A stretch of 44,413 nt of DNA, from the NCBI GenBank assembly GCA_036763105.1, contig JBAIYS010000018.1:1-44413 (forward strand). Direction: 5' to 3'. This DNA comes from Peptococcaceae bacterium 1198_IL3148 (GTDB lineage Bacteria > Bacillota > Desulfotomaculia > Desulfotomaculales > Desulfohalotomaculaceae). This document shows positions 21,492 through 28,266 of the stretch, piece after piece. The notes under the pieces were generated by a model. The model did not search any database, had not been told where the DNA came from, and was given only the letters and a program-made list of their open reading frames with translations. The position numbers and the translations under genes are program-made. Each line of letters begins with the position of its first letter. The stretch's first letter is position 1.

Positions 21492-22823
21492 ATGATTTTT
21501 GTTTATGGGCCAGACGAATTTTTAAAGGAGTGTCAATATTTATTTGAAGATGCTGTAAAAACCTGGGGTAAGCCCAAAAATAATGACATTGTTATTATAG
21601 GGTTTCCTGGGGATGAAGGTATCAAATTAGCACTAGAAATGAAAGGGCCCAAAATATACATTATTTGTCCTCCTTCTCTAGTGCTTTGGAAGCAGATAAC
21701 AGGCACAAATGTTAAATGGTATAGCAGTTTGTACGAATTAGCCGATATTGAATCTTTAACAGAAAAAGAAAAAAATAATAAGCCTGATCCTGTTTTAAAT
21801 CAGCAATTTGAAGATGAACCATTAATTGAAGAAGTTGTCAAAGTTGAATTTGAAGCGAATGAACTTGAAGAACTGGCACCAGTAGAAAAAAATACTGCAA
21901 TAAATAATGAGGAATTACAACTTGAAGAACCAGAGCAAGTAAACTATCAGAATTCTGAAATGGGGAAACCTATTAAGAGGGGTTATCTGATACCGGTCTA
22001 CAGTCTTAAAGGGGGAACTGGAAAGACCACAATTGCCCAAAATATTTCTGCTGTGCTTGCTAGTGGAGGCAAAAAAACATGCCTGGTTGATATGGACTTG
22101 AATACAAAGTCTTGTAGTGATTACATGCTTTATAAGTATAAGCCTACGGTAAATATTTTATCTTGGCTTAACTGTAATAAACTTGATTGGGACGAAGTAA
22201 ATTCGTTGTTGGTTAAAGTAATGAATGGCATATATTTATTGCCAGGTTTACCTAATGTTTTACAAAGTGATTTGGTGAATGAAAAGCTAACAGAGTTTAT
22301 TTTAAGTAGTCTATTGGAGCACTTTGATTATGTACTAGTTGACTTTGGGCCAGCGTTATTGCCGTGTACTAAGGTGGCACTATCTATGAGTGATATAACT
22401 ATTATTGTAGCATCACCTGATGTTTTATCAGAATCAGCAGGTAATAGAGCCCATATTCAACTTGTAGGTGATGAAAAACTTTTATCAATAGATAAAGTTA
22501 AGTTGATTGTAAATATGGATCATGCTAGAGCAGAGCGAAGGCCAAAGGAAGTAGCCAGAAATATTGGATTTGAACTAGCTGCAGTAGTGCCTAAAGATGA
22601 AAAAGCAATTAAAGCTGCCACTAATGCAAGGCCAAGAACATTGCCGGTTCTATTAAAGAAGGAAACGCCTATAAAAAAGGCGTTCTTTTCTTTATCAGAG
22701 CAGATTATCCTGGGGTATGAGGGTAGACAGAAAGATAACGGGAAATTTTATCATCTAGCTGACTTTTTACAGAAGGTGAGGGGTATATTTGGAAACAAAG
22801 CTACTTCTAGTGTTAAAAAATAA
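21492..22823 (+). CDS. ParA/MinD-like ATPase 1 with N-terminal domain, 443 aa
   Basis: Residues 1-90 look like a receiver-type alpha-beta domain without obvious phosphorylation set. Residues 95-160 are an acidic linker. From about 165 comes a MinD/CpaE-like ATPase with intact deviant Walker A KGGTGKTT (173-180), CLVDMDLNTKS and YVLVDFGPALL. It is the first of three consecutive, probably paralogous genes. CpaE-type proteins localise Tad pili, and MinD-like proteins also help position conjugation machines. ATG 21492 follows GAGGTGG. It overlaps the next gene by 35 bp. Confidence 0.8.
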   Translation: MIFVYGPDEFLKECQYLFEDAVKTWGKPKNNDIVIIGFPGDEGIKLALEMKGPKIYIICPPSLVLWKQITGTNVKWYSSLYELADIESLTEKEKNNKPDPVLNQQFEDEPLIEEVVKVEFEANELEELAPVEKNTAINNEELQLEEPEQVNYQNSEMGKPIKRGYLIPVYSLKGGTGKTTIAQNISAVLASGGKKTCLVDMDLNTKSCSDYMLYKYKPTVNILSWLNCNKLDWDEVNSLLVKVMNGIYLLPGLPNVLQSDLVNEKLTEFILSSLLEHFDYVLVDFGPALLPCTKVALSMSDITIIVASPDVLSESAGNRAHIQLVGDEKLLSIDKVKLIVNMDHARAERRPKEVARNIGFELAAVVPKDEKAIKAATNARPRTLPVLLKKETPIKKAFFSLSEQIILGYEGRQKDNGKFYHLADFLQKVRGIFGNKATSSVKK

Positions 22824-23877
22824 AAGAGTAGAAAACTATTTTAAGGATAAATTACCGGAAGTTGAAATATATACCGGTGATGTTAGTATGATTGATGATC
22901 TTCAATTTAATATTGCTGTTATAACTCTTGCACCCAAGGAGGCATACCAGGCGTTACTTGAAAAAGTAAGGGCGGTAAAAGAAAAAGTTGATGTTTTAGT
23001 TGTGGCCTTGGGTGAGGAAAACGAAGAAAGTAAGTTTATTTATGAAAAGTTAGTTGATATGGGTGTAAACGAAAAGTTAATTATTACAAGCAAACCAGGT
23101 AAAAAGGTTACATCATCCCAACTAGTTAAGGGAGTGCAAAATGCTATTGAATTATTACCTGATGAGGAAGATGATCCACCGCTATGGGATGAAGAAGATC
23201 CGGAGATCGAAGATGAGGAAAATATAAATGTGGAGACAATAACTGAACAACCTAGTGCGCGTGGTAAAATAGTAAGTTTTTTTAGTTTGAAAAGGGGTTC
23301 AGGTTGTACCACAGTAGCTACTTCATTTGCTGGACATATTACTGATGCGGGTTTAAAGGTTGCATTGGTGGATTTTGGAGAGCCACCAACCGCAAGTTTT
23401 CATTTAGGTATAAATGATCCTGCAGAAGTTGAACCAAGTTCTGTGTATAGTGGTAAGTGGGGTGAGTTAATCATACCCAGGAGCGTTGGTGACTTTCACG
23501 GGATGTTTGAAGAAGTTAAATATAATTATGATGTAATTGTAATAAATTACCCTGGTAAAATATTACCTTTTCCGGAATGTGATTTTTCTGTAGTTGTTCT
23601 AGATACAGACTTGCAATCAATTGAATTATTAATTAAACAAAATAAACTATTAAAATACTGTTCGCCTTTGTATTTAGTAAATAAAAATAATCCGCATGGC
23701 GTACCGGTGGATGTTATAACTAAAGATATCATAGGTGTTAAACCATTTTGTATTGAAAGTGATTATGAAGCATGTCTCCAAGCTTTATCTAATGGTGCGC
23801 CGGCAATAACTAAGAGCAGCACAATGGCCTCTACGGTAGGTAAATTAGTTGCAGAATTAGGGCTTCTTGTATGTTAA
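22789..23877 (+). CDS. ParA/MinD-like protein 2 with degenerate Walker A, 362 aa
   Basis: It has the same plan as the previous gene: N-terminal alpha-beta domain (1-120), acidic linker (DEEDDPPLWDEEDPEIEDEE), then an ATPase-like fold. The Walker A reads KRGSGCTT (168-175), so the invariant P-loop lysine is Cys173. The signature lysine K168 remains. ATP hydrolysis is unlikely unless rescued by a partner. It may form heteromers with its active neighbour. The TTG start has GGTGAGGGG upstream inside the previous gene. Confidence 0.75.
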   Translation: METKLLLVLKNKRVENYFKDKLPEVEIYTGDVSMIDDLQFNIAVITLAPKEAYQALLEKVRAVKEKVDVLVVALGEENEESKFIYEKLVDMGVNEKLIITSKPGKKVTSSQLVKGVQNAIELLPDEEDDPPLWDEEDPEIEDEENINVETITEQPSARGKIVSFFSLKRGSGCTTVATSFAGHITDAGLKVALVDFGEPPTASFHLGINDPAEVEPSSVYSGKWGELIIPRSVGDFHGMFEEVKYNYDVIVINYPGKILPFPECDFSVVVLDTDLQSIELLIKQNKLLKYCSPLYLVNKNNPHGVPVDVITKDIIGVKPFCIESDYEACLQALSNGAPAITKSSTMASTVGKLVAELGLLVC

Positions 23878-23893
23878 TTAAGGGGTGCTAAAT

Positions 23894-25060
23894 ATGAGGT
23901 TAATGGTGTTTGGTGATATTGATGTTATAGAAGGATTAAGTCAATATTCTTCTATAATTGTTGCAACGGCCCAGGATGTAGAGAGTGCTTATGATATTAT
24001 GAAGGATACTGAAGCGGATCTGGTGATAGTTGGGTTTTTTAATGCACTAGAGTTAGCTATTGAGTGGGCAGACATTTTTCGAGATAGAAAATTCATGGCC
24101 ATAAAGGAAAATAAAAGTTTATCAGATTATAGGCAAGCTGCTGCAGCCGGTGTTAAACTTATTAGTTTAAAAGATATATTTAAAATAATTGCTATAAGTG
24201 CCGGTATTAGTGGTTCTTTAACTAAAAGAGAACGGCTTGAAGATGATGAAGTTGATAGAAGTAAAAAAGAGTTTAACAAACGTAAAGGATTTTTCAAACA
24301 AGTTATTGGCGGTGTTTTTTCAAAAACAAAGGCAGTGGAAGAAGATAATAAATTTGCAAGGGTACTAACAGTATGGAATCCAACTGGAAGTTATAAGTCA
24401 TTTACAGCACTTAATATCTCAATAACACTAAGGGCTGCTTTATTGAATTTTGACCTTACTTGCCCTGAGCTTGATGTGTGGTTCGATATTAAACAAACTT
24501 CTTTAAAAGATGCCAGCCCAAAAGATGCAGGAGTTCTGACGATGTGTGATGCGTTAACTCCTGAATTATTACCTAATCTATTAAGAGTTAAAAAATGGGG
24601 TATACGTTATCTGCCAGCAGGTAATAAGTTGGGGAATATAGGGACCCCGGACATTGCTAAAACTGTTGATGATGCCAAGGATTTATTTAAGCAACTAATT
24701 AATAAAGCAAAAGAAGATGCAGGAATTGTTGTAATTGATGCAGGTAGGGATTTTGAGTTACCACCAACATTTGCAGCATTGAGTGAGGCAGATATAATTA
24801 TTATTCCGGTGACAACGCCACAGGAAAGTGAAATAGTTGCCTTACAACTGAAAGAATTAGCAAGGGTGGGAGTGGAAAAACCTGCAATAGAGTTAGTCTT
24901 TAATGAACAACTTAAGAAAGTATGTAAATATCGTATAATTGCAGATATTGACTATAGGCAGGTAGTAGCTGCAGCTAATGGGAACACGCCACATTGTTTA
25001 TCAGAAACAGGACAGGATTGGGAAAAAATTGTGAAGTCTATAAAGTTAATAAATGAATGA
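23894..25060 (+). CDS. ParA/MinD-like protein 3 with degenerate Walker A, 388 aa
   Basis: The N-terminal domain is receiver-like (residues 1-110: EADLVIVGFF, AAAGVKLISLKDI), with a basic linker and an ATPase-like fold. The P-loop is reduced to NPTGSYKSFT (162-171), keeping one lysine (K168) but losing the KGG signature. Later motifs (IVVIDAGRDFELP, IIIIPVTTPQ) follow the MinD fold. ATG 23894 is chosen for AAGGGGTG at the right distance. It is the last of the three-gene set, followed by a CCGGGC-AAA-GCCCGG hairpin. Confidence 0.75.
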   Translation: MRLMVFGDIDVIEGLSQYSSIIVATAQDVESAYDIMKDTEADLVIVGFFNALELAIEWADIFRDRKFMAIKENKSLSDYRQAAAAGVKLISLKDIFKIIAISAGISGSLTKRERLEDDEVDRSKKEFNKRKGFFKQVIGGVFSKTKAVEEDNKFARVLTVWNPTGSYKSFTALNISITLRAALLNFDLTCPELDVWFDIKQTSLKDASPKDAGVLTMCDALTPELLPNLLRVKKWGIRYLPAGNKLGNIGTPDIAKTVDDAKDLFKQLINKAKEDAGIVVIDAGRDFELPPTFAALSEADIIIIPVTTPQESEIVALQLKELARVGVEKPAIELVFNEQLKKVCKYRIIADIDYRQVVAAANGNTPHCLSETGQDWEKIVKSIKLINE

Positions 25061-25062
25061 TT

Positions 25063-25077
25063 CCGGGCAAAGCCCGG
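25063..25077. other. Short GC hairpin after the ATPase genes
   Basis: CCGGGC (25063-25068) pairs with GCCCGG (25072-25077) around AAA. There is no T-run, so termination is possible but weak. Confidence 0.5.
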
Positions 25078-25078
25078 T

Positions 25079-25146
25079 TCCACCACAGAACGTATGGGCA
25101 TTTTATAAGACCGCAGATAATTGCCAGCCCACACGCTCTATGGCGG
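25079..25146. repeat. Diverged inverted repeat related to 9801-9848
   Basis: CCACCACAGAACGTATGGGC (25079-25098) faces GCCCACACGCTCTATGGCGG (25127-25146). The four mismatches are all A-C or C-A on the plus strand, which become G-U pairs in a minus-strand RNA. The left arm shares CACCAyAGAACGTATG with the repeat behind the first recombinase. Confidence 0.4.
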
Positions 25147-25268
25147 CTAAATTATCAAAATCAATATATCAATGTAGAAAATTGTGGTAAAATACACAAA
25201 GGGAATACTATAACAAATGGGCCTCACCTGCCGAGGATGGAAACATCCAAAGAAAGGGGGTGGGGCGG

Positions 25269-25355
25269 ATGATCACTATATCTGATACTATACAGATAGT
25301 TATTGCAGTGATACTCCTAATCACCCTTGTAGTGTTAATAGCTGACCGTAGCTAG
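25269..25355 (+). CDS. Type I toxin-like small hydrophobic peptide, 28 aa
   Basis: The peptide starts MITISDTIQIVIAVIL, continues hydrophobic to VVLIADRS, and consists of one membrane helix with a short polar end. This matches the holin-like TxpA/BsrG-type toxins of Firmicutes (M-x-[ST]-x-x-DTLQLMI... pattern). A strong purine-rich site, AAAGGGGGTGGGGCGG, precedes the ATG. Convergent to it is an antisense transcription unit (promoter 25455-25483, terminator 25361-25395) covering the end of its mRNA, the arrangement of txpA/ratA. Toxicity is inference from family and layout. Confidence 0.75.
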   Translation: MITISDTIQIVIAVILLITLVVLIADRS

Positions 25356-25448
25356 TAATTAAAAACCCTTGAACCGTTGCAGCAGTTCAAGGGTTGAAAT
25401 GAAACCTCGGCAGTGAGGCACACAAGCCATTTTGTTATTAGTATTCCC
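25356..25448 (-). ncRNA. Antisense antitoxin RNA candidate
   Basis: From a strong minus-strand promoter a transcript of about 90 nt would start near 25448 and end at the terminator hairpin 25361-25395. It is complementary to the 3-prime part of the toxin mRNA and also carries GCCTCAC-TGCCGAGG, the sequence of the toxin 5-prime leader. This gives two ways to interfere with the toxin fold. Confidence 0.6.
25361..25395 (-). terminator. Terminator of the antisense RNA
   Basis: AACCCTTGAAC (25364-25374) pairs with GTTCAAGGGTT (25385-25395). On the minus strand the stem is followed by a T-run; on the plus strand it is not. Confidence 0.75.
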
Positions 25449-25454
25449 ACTTTT

Positions 25455-25483
25455 ATTATCATAAATAATAACACTTTTGTCAA
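25455..25483 (-). promoter_or_regulatory. Promoter of the antisense RNA
   Basis: On the minus strand a consensus TTGACA (25478-25483) and GATAAT (25455-25460) are exactly 17 bp apart, one of the strongest promoters in the window. Confidence 0.75.
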
Positions 25484-25522
25484 GATTAATTGTTATATTA
25501 TGGAAGCGCTAAGGAGGGTAAG

Positions 25523-26143
25523 ATGTTCTATTATAATAAACTTCTAACGCCTATACGATATTTGATAACACTTTATTGGTTGTTTCTAGCCCCTGCAGCT
25601 ATGGCAGTTGAGAGATTTGGGAAATATGCAGTTATAGTTCTACTTACGATATTAATAGTGTTATCTACACTAATTTCTTCATTACCTTTTACAATTACTT
25701 TTTGGGAATCATTATTGATACTTATGCCGCTGATTGCAATATTGCTGTTAGATTACATTTTTATAACTAAAAAGTACGGTAAGGTGCTAATTATTCCTTC
25801 TAATAAGCTAATTCTTATGTTAGTTAGCAAAATGGGTGGAGTAGCTGATTTTAAGAAAATACAAGAGATTGATAGCAAATCTAAGTTTATGGAAATACAT
25901 CTTTTAAAACGTGCTGAAGTAAATAATAGACATGATTTGGTTAACATTGTAAATAAAATGCAAAGTGATTTCAAAGGAGTAGTTTTTTACACATATACAC
26001 CAATAAAGCTTGATGTGTTATTTGAGAGATATAAGATTAAATATGAGTTTATGCATAAACTTGATACTAAGATACCGCTAGAAAGAGCAATGAAATACCA
26101 GGGAAAAAAGAAAGCTATTAATTGCTATATTTTTAAAGTGTGA
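25523..26143 (+). CDS. Membrane protein of unknown function, 206 aa
   Basis: Membrane segments are at about 8-30 and in the VLLTILIVLSTLISSLPF and LLILMPLIAILLLDYIF stretches, followed by a soluble C-terminal domain of about 115 residues. The order (membrane helices, then YEIHL/MEIHL-type domain with a V-x-x-Y-T strand) resembles the membrane protein at 36052-36651 in the Tad locus, so the two may be distant paralogues. ATG 23 bp after a promoter-like stretch is chosen because of AAGGAGGG. Function unknown. Confidence 0.6.
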   Translation: MFYYNKLLTPIRYLITLYWLFLAPAAMAVERFGKYAVIVLLTILIVLSTLISSLPFTITFWESLLILMPLIAILLLDYIFITKKYGKVLIIPSNKLILMLVSKMGGVADFKKIQEIDSKSKFMEIHLLKRAEVNNRHDLVNIVNKMQSDFKGVVFYTYTPIKLDVLFERYKIKYEFMHKLDTKIPLERAMKYQGKKKAINCYIFKV

Positions 26144-26168
26144 GGCCCAAAGGCCAGAATTAACCTTA

Positions 26169-26288
26169 CCCCTACTTGAAAATTACACTACCATCTGGAA
26201 GCAGATTGTCAAGGGCGGACGTTCATCGGAGCGTAGCGGAGACCCTTGATTATCTGCTGGAGGGTGGTAGACTTCTAAAAAGTAGGGG
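26169..26288. other. Long multi-stem hairpin, unknown structured RNA
   Basis: Nested stems: CCCCTACTT (26169-26177 with 26280-26288), CTACCATCT (26088+100, i.e. 26188-26196, with 26262-26270, ending in G-U pairs), AGCAGAT (26200-26206 with 26252-26258), TCAAGGG (26209-26215 with 26243-26249) and ACGTT/AGCGT (26219-26223 with 26230-26234). GGA-containing internal loops face each other. The whole 144-186 tail after the membrane gene is taken up by this element. It lies about 40 bp before the lipoprotein gene and could be a leader or an independent RNA; no family recognised. Confidence 0.6.
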
Positions 26289-26329
26289 GTATTAGTTAAA
26301 TGTGGTATTGAAAGGTGGGTTTGGTGTAA

Positions 26330-26674
26330 GTGGGAAAGGTTTCTAAAGTAGCAATATGCATTATGGTGTTAATGCTCTTGGTGGCATGTGGGGAATCAAA
26401 ACCGGAGAAGGATATATTAGTTGGTACTTGGGTTGATGAAAAAAACGCTGATAGCGTAATTTTTTTGGAAGATGGTACACTTCTATCATACAAAGATGTT
26501 GATTGCAGTTATTTAGCTGGGCAAGGGAATTGGAAGTGGGTAGAGGAAGGCAAAAAAGTTGTTTTTAATAGTGGCTATATGGCTGTGCAATATGAGGTTA
26601 CTATTAAAGATAACAATCATATTTTATTTAAACAAAAGCATGGTGATGATTTTGAATTAGTAAGAAAGAAGTAA
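26330..26674 (+). CDS. Small lipoprotein, 114 aa
   Basis: A lipoprotein signal peptide is followed by lipobox LVAC (Cys20). The mature part is a small beta-rich domain (LVGTWVDEKNADSVIFLEDG, GNWKWVEEGKKVVFN, YEVTIKDNNHILFKQ) of the lipocalin-like type often seen in Firmicute lipoproteins. It would sit on the outer face of the membrane. GTG 26330 start, ribosome site AAAGGTGGG somewhat far. Function unknown. Confidence 0.75.
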   Translation: MGKVSKVAICIMVLMLLVACGESKPEKDILVGTWVDEKNADSVIFLEDGTLLSYKDVDCSYLAGQGNWKWVEEGKKVVFNSGYMAVQYEVTIKDNNHILFKQKHGDDFELVRKK

Positions 26675-26704
26675 CTTTGAACTGATGAAAAACCCTGGTG
26701 CTTT

Positions 26705-26720
26705 TATTTTACGTGAAATA
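26705..26720. repeat. parS-like 16-mer without the palindrome
   Basis: TATTTTACGTGAAATA is identical to 21464-21479, and the preceding base and following A also match. Before it stands CCCTGGTGC, a remnant of the 21-bp palindrome, so this looks like a decayed composite site. Confidence 0.65.
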
Positions 26721-26751
26721 ATTTTCGTATGTGTCAGTAGGTTGTTTTACA

Positions 26752-26776
26752 TTTGAAAAAGGTATATAATTTTTTC
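26752..26776 (+). promoter_or_regulatory. Promoter region of the MobC-like gene
   Basis: TATAAT occurs just before TTTTTTCAAG, with TTGTTT 17 bp upstream (slightly left of this interval). Both elements fit a housekeeping promoter about 20 bp before the start codon. Confidence 0.5.
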
Positions 26777-26786
26777 AAGTGGGGGG

Positions 26787-26993
26787 ATGCGATTGAAGGA
26801 GCGTAAGAATAATACAAAAGGACAGCATGGAGGGCCGCGTCCCAATTCAGGAAGGCCTGCTGTTAAAGACAAGAGAAAAACGCGAACTTTTTCGGCTTCA
26901 GATAAAGAGTACAAAGATATGCTAGAAAAAGCTAATAAAATTGGTCTAAGCTTAAGTGAATATATTAGACAAAAAACTCTGCATGATAATTAA
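26787..26993 (+). CDS. Small MobC/RHH-like DNA-binding protein, 68 aa
   Basis: A basic N-terminus with GGPRPNSGRPAVKDKRK, a phrase common in plasmid mobilisation accessory and ribbon-helix-helix proteins, then strand RTFSAS and helices DKEYKDMLEKANKIG and LSLSEYIRQKTL. MobC-type proteins assist relaxases at oriT, yet no relaxase is visible in the window. It could instead be a simple regulator. ATG follows GGGGG; the terminator overlaps its end. Confidence 0.65.
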   Translation: MRLKERKNNTKGQHGGPRPNSGRPAVKDKRKTRTFSASDKEYKDMLEKANKIGLSLSEYIRQKTLHDN

Positions 26994-27008
26994 AAAGCAG
27001 AGTTTTTT
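26973..27008 (+). terminator. Terminator of the MobC-like gene
   Basis: AAAACTCTGC (26973-26982) pairs with GCAGAGTTTT (from 26997), continuing into a T-run. The stem includes the last codons and stop. Confidence 0.8.
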
Positions 27009-27082
27009 AATTCCTATAGTGTTGTTTTTATCTTGGTTATGTTGTACAATAAAATCAAGGTAAAAGATAGGAGAGAAACAAA

Positions 27083-27142
27083 ATGTCAGAACTAAAAGAG
27101 CAGGTTCTAGACGTTCAATTGGAAATCTTAGTCTTAATATAA
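27083..27142 (+). CDS. Possible 19-aa peptide
   Basis: An ATG with AGGAGAG upstream opens MSELKEQVLDVQLEILVLI and stops 21 bp before the next gene. A promoter-like TTGTTT-17-TACAAT lies before it (about 27025-27052). The good ribosome site suggests translation, perhaps as a leader for the stalk-domain gene. Confidence 0.4.
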   Translation: MSELKEQVLDVQLEILVLI

Positions 27143-27162
27143 ATAAGGAGAGTGATTGATAT

Positions 27163-28266
27163 ATGTTTAAAAAGTTTTTGTCTAAAGTTTTTGTGTCTAG
27201 TTGCTTGGTCTTAAGTTTAACTACTATAGCAGCAGCAGATCAACCGACAGAACAGGTTGATGTTTACCATGATAATCAGTTAGTTACAAGTGTAGTGTTT
27301 AAAGTTGATAGCAACCAATACTTTGTTAACAACCAAACACCAGGGACGAGGATGGATGCATCCCCGTTTATTGAACAAGGTCGTACTTTTGTGCCGGTGC
27401 GTTATCTAGGAAATGCTTTGGGTGTAACCAATGAAAACATTGCCTGGAATGGTAGTACTAACAAAGCTGCATTAACATTGGGTGATAAAACAGCGGAGTT
27501 AACTATCGGGAAAAAGCAAATAGTGGCCACCGGTCAAACTAAACTGACGGATGTAGCACCGATGTTAAAAACCGGTCGAACCTATTTGCCAGCCCGGTAC
27601 GTGGCCGAGGCCCTTGGCTATCAAGTGGCCTGGGATGCCACAAACGGTATGGTAATTGCTTACCCTGCAGGGCAAGAACAGCCTGACATTAGCACTGTGG
27701 TAGATTTTGTTGGTGGCCAGTTACCAAAAGTACCGGAAGTACCAGAGGTTCCAGTGCAACCACAAGTACCAACTGGTACCATAGATGAAATTGTGGCAAA
27801 AGCAATGCCTTTTAGTGGTCAACCGTTTAGCTTTGATGGGTGGAATTTTGCAGAAGGATGGGAAGAATCCCTACAATATGATCCCATGACTAGAGAGAAA
27901 ATAAATCTCAAATTTCAAAAAGTGACTGTAGATGAACTGAGACAATCAAATGGTATTCATATTGGTGATACGTCTGTTATTCATGATGTCAAAATTACTG
28001 ATGAAGGGGTATATACAACTCAATCTTCAATTTATCATACTGGTTTAGGGTTTATACTGGTGGAGGAAGGTAATATTATAAGATATAATTACAGTACGAA
28101 CCCTGATATGCAAGGTACAACAGAAACAACTTTTGCTGCTAAGAAACATATTCGCGGTGGTACTTACAAAAACCCTCTACCTACCCCTGATATGAATAAA
28201 GTAACCGGCGTATTGTTCCAGTACGGCGATAAGTTATTACATGTGGATGTTAAAGGGGGTAAATGA
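27163..28266 (+). CDS. Secreted protein with copper-amine-oxidase-type stalk domain, 367 aa
   Basis: A signal peptide (about 1-25) is followed by two copies of the copper-amine-oxidase N-terminal stalk motif: ASPFIEQGRTFVPVRYLGNALGV and APMLKTGRTYLPARYVAEALGYQV, around residues 65-165. Then a Pro-rich hinge (PKVPEVPEVPVQPQVP) and a C-terminal domain of unknown type. The stalk module is widespread in extracellular proteins of spore-forming clostridia. The stop overlaps the start of the next secreted protein, so they are co-translated and probably act together at the cell surface with the pilus. Confidence 0.85.
   Translation: MFKKFLSKVFVSSCLVLSLTTIAAADQPTEQVDVYHDNQLVTSVVFKVDSNQYFVNNQTPGTRMDASPFIEQGRTFVPVRYLGNALGVTNENIAWNGSTNKAALTLGDKTAELTIGKKQIVATGQTKLTDVAPMLKTGRTYLPARYVAEALGYQVAWDATNGMVIAYPAGQEQPDISTVVDFVGGQLPKVPEVPEVPVQPQVPTGTIDEIVAKAMPFSGQPFSFDGWNFAEGWEESLQYDPMTREKINLKFQKVTVDELRQSNGIHIGDTSVIHDVKITDEGVYTTQSSIYHTGLGFILVEEGNIIRYNYSTNPDMQGTTETTFAAKKHIRGGTYKNPLPTPDMNKVTGVLFQYGDKLLHVDVKGGK

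Larger units (their letters stand above)
25221..25419 (+). promoter_or_regulatory. Long-range complementarity in the toxin mRNA
   Basis: GCCTCACCTGCCGAGG (25221-25236), upstream of the toxin ribosome site, is complementary to CCTCGGCAGTGAGGC (25405-25419), downstream of the stop, apart from one bulged base. A GGATG-GAAA-CATCC hairpin (about 25235-25248) lies beside it. End-to-end pairing that hides the ribosome site is typical of type I toxin mRNAs. Confidence 0.6.
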
